Source: Closterium sp. NIES-65 (Eukaryota > Streptophyta > Zygnematophyceae > Desmidiales > Closteriaceae). Taken from it: a stretch of DNA of 64,000 nucleotides. The notes beneath the pieces are model-generated. The model did not search any database. It saw only the letters and a list, made by a program, of their open reading frames with translations, and was not told where the DNA came from. Made by a program: the position numbers and the translations under genes. The stretch lies in contig CANXME010000387.1 of the NCBI GenBank assembly GCA_948144175.1, forward strand, positions 710,501 to 774,500. The letters are read 5' to 3'. The stretch's first letter is position 1, and the number at the start of each line of letters is the position of its first letter. Shown one piece after another: positions 32,601-41,700 of the stretch.

Positions 32601-33283
32601 GGATGGGGTTGTGGTGAGGGGCATGCAGGGTGCGGGTGGTGAGGAGGAGTGAGGGGCGAGGATGGTGGGTATGACAGGCTGCCAAGCACAGAGCAGGTGG
32701 GCGGAGTGAACCGCCACCGCACCCACACTTCCAATTGCTCAACCTCCCCCTACTGCAGTTGCGCCACAAGGTTCCGACACGCAGCCCAAGTCAAACCCTC
32801 GTGCAAAAAATACGAAACGCACAACACCCAAGTTCCGACGCCTCGCTGACGTCGCCAACCACGCCGACGAAATTACAGCCCCATGATCGAATTCGCTCGC
32901 CGCCCAATCCCGCATCGCAATCAATCTCTGAGTTTTCACGGCAAGGTTCATTTCTAAGGGGTTGAGTTACCAAAAAGATATTCAGAGTGTCGTGACTCGG
33001 TAGTGCGAATCAATTTGTGAATGCATCCTATAGGATTGTATTTGGATGGGCTTGAGGGGCGAGGGCGGTGGGGTTGAGGGGGAGGTGGATGGGGGTGAGG
33101 GGACAGAGGAGTTAGGGAGATGGGATGAGGAAGGAAGAAGGCGAGGTGCGGTGGATGGAGGGCGAGGTGGAAAGGGTGCATGGGGACGCGGATGGGATGG
33201 CATGATAGCAGCACATGATGAGCGCGCACACACCAGAAAAGCACATGGAGTGCGGCTGAGACACACGTCAACACAATAGAGGA

Positions 33284-33426
33284 GCACCTGAGGGCAGGTG
33301 GAGAGGCACCTGAGGGCAGGTGGAGAGGCACCTGAGGGCAGGTGGAGAGGCACCTGAGGGCAGGTGGAGAGGCACCTGAGGGCAGGTGGAGAGGCACCTG
33401 AGGGCAGGTGGAGAGTGGAGAGGCAC
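33284..33426 (-). repeat. 22-bp minisatellite, about 6 copies, starting at the exon 3 donor of copy 2
   Basis: The minus-strand unit is GTGCCTCTCCACCTGCCC plus TCAG. Exon 3 ends ACGTCAG and the intron begins GTGCCT; each later unit also ends TCAG and is followed by GTGCCT. The unit's CTCCACCTGCCCTCAG equally resembles a 3' splice site, so each junction is both donor-like and acceptor-like. Confidence 0.92.
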
Positions 33427-33589
33427 CTGACGTGCAAGGGAGAAGCGAGAGGCGTCAGGCCAAGGCGCAACCAGCAGGCGCCTGTCCTGGCAGCCACGTG
33501 GCGGCATCTGATTGGTCCATATGTCCCTTTGTGCCTCCCTTGTGTGCGCCAGGCTGTCAGCATCTGAGCCGCGCACCTGCCATGCCATA

Positions 33590-33912
33590 GGGTGAGGGGA
33601 CATGCCATGGGGTGAGGTGAGGGGACATGCCATGGGGTGAGGGCACATGCCATGGGGTGAGGGCACATGCCATGGGGTGAGGGGACATGCCATGGGGTGA
33701 GGGCACATGCCATGGGGTGAGGGCACATGCCATGGGGTGAGGGGACATGCCATGGGGTGAGGGCACTTGCCATGGGGTGAGGGGACATGCCATGGGGTGA
33801 GGGCACTTGCCATGGGGTGAGGGCACATGCCATGGGGTGAGGGCACATGCCATGGGGTGAGGGCACTTGCCATGGGGTGAGGGCACTTGCCATGGGGTGA
33901 GGGCACATGCCA
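33590..33912 (-). repeat. 20-bp minisatellite, about 16 copies, next to the exon 3 acceptor of copy 2
   Basis: The unit is GAGGGCACATGCCATGGGGT on the plus strand, with G/C and T/A variants in a few units. It ends about 14 bp from the exon 3 acceptor (ATGGCAG at 33577). The last partial unit, CCTATGGCATGGCAG, contains the acceptor. Confidence 0.9.
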
Positions 33913-33939
33913 TGCCGCCACCAGGGGGCAGAGGCGCGC

Positions 33940-34125
33940 AGGGAGGGGCAGCAGGGAGGGACGGCAGGGAGGGACGGCAGGGAGGGACGGCAGGGAGGGA
34001 CGGCAGGGAGGGACGGCAGGGAGGGACGGCAGGGAGGGACGGCAGGGAGGGACGGCAGGGAGGGACGGCAGGGAGGGACGGCAGGGAGGGACGGCAGGGA
34101 GGGACGGCAGGGAGGGGCAGGCAGA
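33940..34125. repeat. 13-bp minisatellite, about 14 copies, in intron 2 of copy 2
   Basis: The unit GGCAGGGAGGGAC is nearly perfect and purine-rich on the plus strand (pyrimidine-rich in the sense of the gene). Confidence 0.9.
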
Positions 34126-34414
34126 AGGTGACGAGGGTGCTGCTGTGTGGTCGGGATGGGGCATGAGGGCAATGGGAGGGGTAGTGCGCTCCGAGCAGAG
34201 GAGGAACGGCACGAGGAGAGTAGGGCAGCAAGCACAGAGGAGAGACAGGGCGGAGAGAGGAACGGAGGGAAGTGCAGAAACTGGAGAAAGGAGGAGCAAG
34301 GCAGGAGCTGACAGGTGCGGTGTAGCACGGTGCAGAGCGGCACGGCTCGGATCAAGCAGCGCTGTGGCAGGAGGGCTGTGGCGCTGTGAGTAGAGCCTGG
34401 GATGGAGAAACTGG

Positions 34415-34630
34415 AGTGTGACTATACCCACGGTGTCTGTGACTATACCCAGGGTGTCTGTGACTATACCCAGGGTGTCTGTGACTATACCCAGGGTGTC
34501 TGTGACTATACCCACGGTGTCTGTGACTATACCCAGGGTGTCTGTGACTATACCCAGGGTGTCTGTGACTATACCCAGGGTGTCTGTGACTATACCCAGG
34601 GTGTCTGTGACTATACCCAGGGTGTCTGTG
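34415..34630 (-). repeat. 21-bp minisatellite, about 10 copies, starting at the exon 2 donor of copy 2
   Basis: The minus-strand unit is CACAGACACCCTGG (14 nt matching the exon end) plus GTATAGT (7 nt of intron). The real exon ends ACACCCTGG at 34617, matching the PPW/GT boundary of copies 1 and 3, and each further unit repeats exon end and donor. Confidence 0.93.
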
Positions 34631-35045
34631 GCGAGCAGTGGCAGCAAGAGGGCTGCACCGCCCATTTCGGCAAACCCCCCTCCCCTTCCCCTCCGCCTCC
34701 CCCTCCGCTCCGGTCCTCCGCGATGAAGCGGTAGAACGACGCCTGCGCGCAGTCCTCCAGGTGCGGGGCTGGCGGAACGTTCGCGGGGAGTGCGAGTGGG
34801 GAGGGGGGGAGCGCAGAGCGCGGGTCGTCCGCGAGGCCGTACGCGGCGGTCCACGCGCGGAACAGCGACATGCCGTGCTCCATTGCGCCCGCCTCGCCCG
34901 CCACCGCGCTCGCGAGTTGCACGGCGGCACATGCGCAAATGCAGAGGCAGAGCGGCGACGGTATTGTGAAGGTTGTTGGCGACGCTTTCGGGCGATGCGG
35001 AGGCCCATCGCCGTGCGGCGTGTGACGCGCGGTGTTTCTGTGCAT

Positions 35046-35834
35046 GGCGGCTGCGTGAAAGGTGCGCCGCTTTATGCGGCGCCCTGTGCAGCGAAGCAAG
35101 TGGGTCAGGCGATCGTGTGGGATCTGAAAGTTACCAGCGAAAACCATTCAATAATGGCAGCTACGTGACGAAATTGCAATGGGAAATGAAACGAGGAGGG
35201 CTTGTACAGTACGCGGTGCGGATCTGTGCTTCCTTCCCCGTTCGTTTTGGAAATCACGATCAATTCGTATCCAATATGCGTTTCTCTGGAAGTTGAAGGA
35301 TCATTCACGAAGCATCGCGAAGGTGCACGAAAGTTGTCTAAGCGAGTCATCTGTTGCTTGTGATTTCGCAATCTTCATTGCGGTAGAACCACCAGCAACC
35401 ACTTGGTGCTGCTGGATCGCCTCATCCCGAAGGTCCCAAAGTCCCCTGCTTCAAGTGGTTGAGTACGATAATGTGCAATCCTGAGCAGGTTCCTCACTTC
35501 ACCACTCTAAACCGCGCTACTGCGCAGCCTGAACATTCATGAAAAGCTCGTGGACGAACTTTCAGTCATCTATGTGCCAATTCATTTATTGAATGAATTC
35601 ACTTCATTCAAATCACCGCGTCAGAAACAATCTTGTTAGGCCGCCATAGTGTATACTCCTCGCACCGACGCCCATCCGCGCCTGTCGCTGCGACTTCTGC
35701 CGATTAGCCCCACGCCCGCTCATCTCGAGCCAGGCCGCACCTCGACCACTGACATCGATTCCGTCTCGTGATCGCCACTCTCCGTGCCTTGCTTTCGCGC
35801 CGCGCCTCGCCGTGACACTCAAGTGCGCGCGGCC
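35046..35834. other. Interval between divergent genes (copy 2 and HIKESHI)
   Basis: About 790 bp separating two divergently transcribed starts, so probable promoters of both. No canonical TATA placement was confirmed. No other gene seen. Confidence 0.5.
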
Positions 35835-36574
35835 ATGTTCGGGGTGCTCTTCCCCAATCGCAGTTTCCCTTTGGACGTGTCGCGTTTCAAGCAGGTCGAC
35901 ACCTTCCATTGGGTGCTCGAGATGAACATGTTTGTAGGTAAGCTTTTCAATAAGTAGGCCATCAAGCTTTTTTTTTTACTTTAATACCCTTATAGTGTCT
36001 CAGCAGGACACCCGCAGTTAGCAGCTTCCTCTACCTACGCCGGTCCCTCAATCAAGCATGATCCTTTGCGCCACATGTCCTGTCAATCCACGTGGCAGGC
36101 GACGCGTATGACCAGGTGAAGGAGATATGCATCTTTCTGCTCAACGAGGCGGCCCTGCCGCCAGGCCAGGCGCTCGCCGTGTACGTGCAGGCGCCCGGCT
36201 CGCCCTTCGAGTACCGCGGCGCCGTCCACCTCGGCTGCCCCTCCGCCGTCCTCCCCCTCCTCTGGCCGCCCGCCGTCGCCCCTACCGGCGCCGTCCTGCC
36301 GGCCTTGCCGCCCGGCGGCGTCCCCCCGACGGCGCAGATCGGCATTTCGGTGGAGCCTCTAGCATCGCTGCCGCTGCAGAGCGTGGGGTGGCAGCGGCGG
36401 GTGGAGGAGATGGCGCTGAAGGTGGGGCAGAACCTGTTCAACTACATGCAGTCGTTCAGCACCGTGCAGGGTTCCATGCTGCTCGTCCCCTCCGATATTC
36501 TCGACCGCTGGTTCAAAAAGTTTCAGGATAAAGCGAAAATGGACCCTGATTTTTTGAATAGGTTTAATGTATAG
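35835..36574 (+). CDS. HIKESHI: HIKESHI (OPI10) family nuclear-import carrier
   Basis: Two exons: 35835-35937 (ends GTTTGTAG before GTAAGC) and 36099-36574 (after CGTGGCAG), phase 1, about 192 residues; human HIKESHI is 197. It begins MFGVLFPNRSFPLDVSRF, like the MFG start of the family. AQIGISVEPL in the C-terminal part matches the highly conserved AQIGISVELL of HIKESHI, and WFKKFQDKAKMDPDF matches the C-terminal WYENFQRRLAQNPLF. In animals the protein carries ATP-bound Hsp70 through nuclear pores during heat stress; plant homologues are known. The middle is Pro/Ala-rich and GC-rich. The only low-copy housekeeping gene I recognise here, and intact. Confidence 0.9.
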
Positions 36575-36952
36575 CCGGCTGCTCCCCTGCAGCACTGTGG
36601 CATCTGTGCTCCGCAATGTGTCCGACTTGCTGCTTCTCTCCCTTGTTCTGCACCGTGCCATCCCCTCTCCCGTGTGCATGCATGTGCATCCGTTACTTTC
36701 CCACACATGCCATGGCTTGCCTTGGATGCATTTATGCCGCTTCCTGCCCACCCATCATCTCCCTCCTACCCCAGCCCCGCTCTCCCCGCCATCCCTCAAC
36801 CCTACGGTCGTCTGACTCGCGCCTCTCAGCCTCCAGACTCCTCCCATCCTACACTCCACTCCACCAGCCCCCCTTGCAGTCTTGCTCAACCCTCCCTCCT
36901 GCTGCTGCCGTTCCTCTCCCACTTCTGCCATCATTGCTCGCTCGTGTGTCTC

Positions 36953-38181
36953 CGCACTCCTCCACACCTGTCAGCCACTCCTCCACACCTGTCAGCCACT
37001 CCTCCACACCTGTCAGCCACTCCTCCACACCTGTCAGCCACTCCTCCACACCTGTCAGCCACTCCTCCACACCTGTCAGCCACTCCTCCACACCTGTCAG
37101 CCACTCCTCCACACCTGTCAGCCACTCCTCCACACCTGTCAGCCACTCCTCCACACCTGTCAGCCACTCCTCCACACCTGTCAGCCACTCCTCCACACCT
37201 GTCAGCCACTCCTCCACACCTGTCAGCCACTCCTCCACACCTGTCAGCCACTCCTCCACACCTGTCAGCCACTCCTCCACACCTGTCAGCCACTCCTCCA
37301 CACCTGTCAGCCACTCCTCCACACCTGTCAGCCACTCCTCCACACCTGTCAGCCACTCCTCCACACCTGTCAGCCACTCCTCCACACCTGTCAGCCACTC
37401 CTCCACACCTGTCAGCCACTCCTCCACACCTGTCAGCCACTCCTCCACACCTGTCAGCCACTCCTCCACACCTGTCAGCCACTCCTCCTCACCTGTCAGC
37501 CACTCCTCCTCACCTGTCAGCCACTCCTCCTCACCTGTCAGCCACTCCTCCTCACCTGTCAGCCACTCCTCCTCACCTGTCAGCCACTCCTCCACACCTG
37601 TCAGCCACTCCTCCTAACCTGTCAGCCACTCCACACCTGTCAGCCACTCCTCACCTGTCAGCCACTCCTCACCTGTCAGCCACTCCACACCTGTCAGCCA
37701 CTCCTCACCTGTCAGCCACTCCTCACCTGTCAGCCACTCCTCACCTGTCAGCCACTCCTCACCTGTCAGCCACTCCTCACCTGTCAGCCACTCCTCACCT
37801 GTCAGCCACTCCTCACCTGTCAGCCACTCCTCACCTGTCAGCCACTCCTCACCTGTCAGCCACTCCTCACCTGTCAGCCACTCCTCACCTGTCAGCCACT
37901 CCTCACCTGTCAGCCACTCCTCACCTGTCAGCCACTCCTCACCTGTCAGCCACTCCTCACCTGTCAGCCACTCCTCACCTGTCAGCCACTCCTCACCTGT
38001 CAGCCACTCCTCACCTGTCAGCCACTCCTCACCTGTCAGCCACTCCTCACCTGTCAGCCACTCCTCACCTGTCAGCCACTCCTCACCTGTCAGCCACTCC
38101 TCACCTGTCAGCCACTCCTCACCTGTCAGCCACTCCTCACCTGTCAGCCACTCCTCACCTGTCAGCCACTCCTCACCTGTC
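36953..38181. repeat. Compound minisatellite: 21-bp then 18-bp related units, over 1.2 kb
   Basis: 36953-37620 has about 32 copies of ACTCCTCCACACCTGTCAGC plus C (21 bp, a few CTCA variants). 37620-38181 has about 30 copies of the 3-bp-shorter form ACTCCTCACCTGTCAGCC (18 bp). The switch passes through mixed units (37618-37700), showing the short unit arose by deletion of 3 bp from the long one and then expanded separately. It starts about 380 bp after the HIKESHI stop. Confidence 0.95.
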
Positions 38182-38697
38182 AGTGCACATCGCCTACCGG
38201 CACTTGTCTCTCTCACCCACTGGGCCTCTGCCCATCCCCTTCCCACCTTCCGCCAGCCATCATTTCCGCAGCCACTAATTTTCCCGTCCACAGACATTCA
38301 AATCAGGTGCGCTCAGCCCATATCAATACGCGCCAAAACAATACGCAACGGTGATATCAACAAAACAAAATGAGGTGCCAACTGGACGGAATGAGTAACA
38401 GTCTGATAAAACAAATGGTGGACATACTGCAGAGCGTTTTTCGCTGGGTGTACAAATCATCACTTTAGCATGTATCGAGATTTGCGCATTTAGTGACGTT
38501 CGGATCCTCTGCATTCCGAGCAAGCCAAGAAAACATTCGTCCACTCTTTCCCAAGCGCGCTGTGCGGACCGTGCTTCTATGCCACGGTCGTGCAACCACC
38601 CCGCTGCGGTTGCGCCCTTCCCCATCCACATGCGCCTGATGCCCGTGCGCTCGTTACGGTGACGGCACGCTGGAACGCCTCGCGCGTGTCCGCCGCT

Positions 38698-38781
38698 GCC
38701 CGCGTCACCCGCGCAGAGCCACCCGCGCAGAGTCACCCGCGCAGAGCCACCCGCGCATAGTCACCCGCGCAGAGCCACCCG
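38698..38781. repeat. 16-bp tandem repeat just upstream of copy 3
   Basis: About five copies of GAGCCACCCGCGCAGA and variants (GTCACCCGCGCA), ending a few bases before the proposed ATG at 38788. They would lie in the promoter or 5' UTR of copy 3. Confidence 0.8.
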
Positions 38782-38787
38782 CCTGCC

Positions 38788-41700
38788 GTGGCGGCGGAAC
38801 GCGTCGCTGCGCGCATGGCGTCCCGCCTGGCGGCGCGCGCCCTCCCGCCGTCAGCACCACAGTCGTGGCTGCGGCTTCTCGCGGCGGCGCTTCTCGTGCT
38901 GCTGGTGGTGGCGCGCACGGCTCCGCGTGGTCTGGCGGCGGGGTTGCGCGAATTCTCCGTGGGCGGAGAGGCGGGCCCCGAGCACGTCCTCTCGCTGTAC
39001 CGTGTTGAGTACCCCCTCGCGTTCTTCCCCCTCCCTGTGCATCGTTCCCCGTGTCCTCGTTGCCACTTGCCTTGCCCAAGTGATGGCGCGAAAATTTATC
39101 GTCCGCCCTCCCACTCTTACGTTTCCCCTTTCCCCTCTCCTCCCTTCCGTTCCATTCCCCTCCTCTGCCATCGGTCCTCCCCCGCTCTCTCCTCCCGCTT
39201 CCCCACCTACCCTTCTCCTTCCCGCAGGCCTGGGCGGACGCCTACGGGCTCTCCGCCGACTCGCTGCTTCCGCCCTCGCCCCTCTCCCTTCCGCCCTCCC
39301 TCCCCCCCGCCCCTCATCTCGAGGACTGCACCGCGCTCACAGCGCTGCGCCAGCAGGCGGAGCAGCGGGGGGAAGGGGGGGAGCTCCCCCTATGGGCGGA
39401 GCCCCTAGACTCGTGCAACCCCTCGCCTCACCCCCCTTGGGTACGCCACTTGGTACCCTGCCCACCTCCCCTTTCCCCTCCCCCACCCTCCCCTTCCGCC
39501 TTTGTCACCCTCCCACCACCTCTGATGTTCCTGCCTCCCTCCTTTGCCATCCCGCCATCACTCCCCCCTCCTCCCCCACCCAACCCTCTGTTACCCATCG
39601 CGATTTTAAACCGACTCAACCCCCCCCCCCCCCCCTCCCCCCTGCTGCCCATCCCTACACCCAACCCCCCGTCACCATGCAGGTTCGCGGGACGGACGTG
39701 GCCAATCTGGCGATGACACGTGTCGTGCAGAGGGACATTTGGGCGAACCAGTTCCCAGGCGGCACTTGTGCGGACAGGCGCCTGCTGGTGGTGTCGTGGC
39801 CGCCCGACTTCCAGCATGGGGTGGGGTCGCAGGTACGCGCGTGCTTGTGAGTGTGTGTGTGGGAAGGCGGACAGGGGGACACACTGACAGGTGCATGTGA
39901 TGTGATGTGATGAGTGCTCTCCTCCCTCCCCTCCATGCTCCCACTCACAGGTGCATGTGATGTGATGAGTGCTCTCCTCCCTCCCCTCCATGCGCACATG
40001 CATGCACAGGTGCATGTGATGACGTCATTCCTCAGCATAGCCATGCGCCACAATCGCACACTCGTGCCCGACCCTTTGAACTACAACCGCGCTTACACGG
40101 ACCAGTGCGCAGGTGAGGCGCGGTCACAACATAGTCATGCGCAGTGCTCACCACTCTGTCATCCCCATTGACATGCACGCCCATGCCTATCACCCTCAAC
40201 TCCCTTGCTTCATGTCCGTCCGCCCACCCCACACCCATCACACTGCCTCTCCACTCCATTGCTATCCCACGCGTCGTGCTCGCTGCTGCACTTCTCGTAC
40301 CCATCCCGTGACCATCCATAGCTTCTTGCTGTACATCTATCTGCTCTTGCCCCAGATCACTCGCAAGGGAATGAAACCTTTTGAGTCGACTCAAAAGTCA
40401 TCAGCGGTGCCTCTCCTCCGCCCTCACCATCCTCTTGGCCCAGACATGGGCAAGGCAGGGCAGTGGGACTGCTACTTCTTCCCGATCGTGGCGCCGGACT
40501 GTGAGCACGTGGTGATGGCTGCCAAGGACGCCAACAACGTGGTGTGGGGCAAGGAAGGCGTGGGGGCGCTGTGTGCATCGCAGCACCGCGTGGTGGGCGT
40601 GGAGGGCATGCCGTACCTCGACCTCGACCACGAGGCCTCCGCTGCCCTGTGCGTGGGGGAGTGCGTGGGGGAGTGCGTGGGCAGCGGGGCACGAGTGCAT
40701 GCGTGAGTGAGTGCGTGAGTGCGTGAGTGAGTGCGTGAGTGAGTGCGTGAGTGAGTGCATTGGGGAGGTGCATTCACGACTGGAGGGCATGCCGTACCTC
40801 GAGCTCGAGCACGAGGCCAGCATTGCCCTGTGCGTGCATGACTGCATGGGATGGGGGAGTGCATGGGATTGGGGAGTGTATGGGATGGGGGAGTGCATGG
40901 GATTGGGGAGTGTATGGGATGGGGGAGTGCATGTGTGAGTACACACGTGCATAGTATTGGACCTCAAATTGAACCGGTTGGACTTCGTTCGTTTGTTTTG
41001 AAGCCAAAACTGATCAGCTTGAACCAACTGCAGTTCGAATCGAAACAGTTGGTTGAGTTGGCCTTATATAGCCGAGGCGCGTCTATGGAGAATGTTTTTT
41101 TAAGGGAGAGCTGAATTGCGTGGGACGCACAGTCAGATTTCTGGCAATGATTCTTGACAGAGTGTTGGAATGCCTTGGTAGAATTCAAGCATAATTTCAC
41201 TACAATTTTTTGATAGAACAAGATTATGGTACATGGAAGGAGAACCAAATAGCAAAGACAAAAAACCCTGGAGAAACGTACCTCGACAAGCTAACACCTT
41301 TGCCGAGTCAGAAATGGCAAGTGAAACGACAAGCACATGTCTTTCACCTGAATTGGCAGTTTCTCAGGTTTACAACTTTCAGAGTTATTTGCGGTTTTAC
41401 TGTTAGTAAAAACATGCCTCAGGTTCAGATTCCTTACTGATTCGAAATTTCATGGGGAGTACAATTTTCGAAATGCTCTGATTGGTCGAAATTTGTTGTT
41501 TCGCGATTTGTCGAAATTCGTGCACATTGCAAAATTCGGAGACAAGTAATTTCGGACGACCAGAATCGCTCTGCTCGACAATGCCTCTTTCGAGCTTAAA
41601 GCTCGCGGCCCAAATTGTTCAACCTTAGTAAGGTTGACCTTTGGGTGGTGGGAGAAGAAGTTGACTTGTTGGGAGTTGGGCTGTTTCCTTTCGCCCAGTT

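Larger units (their letters stand above)
28174..35045 (-). pseudogene. GT23-like fucosyltransferase-like gene, copy 2 (probably non-functional)
   Basis: Minus-strand exons by homology: exon 1+2 fused 35045-34617 (no intron 1), exon 3 33576-33427 (150 nt), exon 4 32224-32122 (103 nt), exon 5 31383-about 31145, exon 6 30865-30784 (82 nt), exon 7 29936-29331, exon 8 28639-28174. Recognisable motifs are RRLLVAPWPD-like RRLLVA, HNRTLVP, HWWRAQAVRF and AAQCDAFVGMHG. Three signs of decay: no GT donor at the exon 5 position used by copies 1 and 3, so the next donor breaks phase with exon 6; exon 8 is out of phase with exon 7; and the HVRxSDK motif (the putative GDP-fucose-contact region, as in FUT8) is replaced by VVMGGSGGTG. 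Alternative splice sites could rescue the frame but not the motif. Confidence 0.65.

Noticed and set aside
32076-32769. Pro-Ser, His-Arg-Pro and Gly-Asp repeat ORFs
   Set aside because: All six frames are open through a 15-bp repeat in an intron of copy 2.
36674-38354. Long Ser/Pro/Thr or Cys/Leu/His-rich ORFs (up to 534 codons), possible mucin-like protein
   Set aside because: 21-bp and 18-bp repeats keep several frames open on both strands at once; no start context or unique domain.
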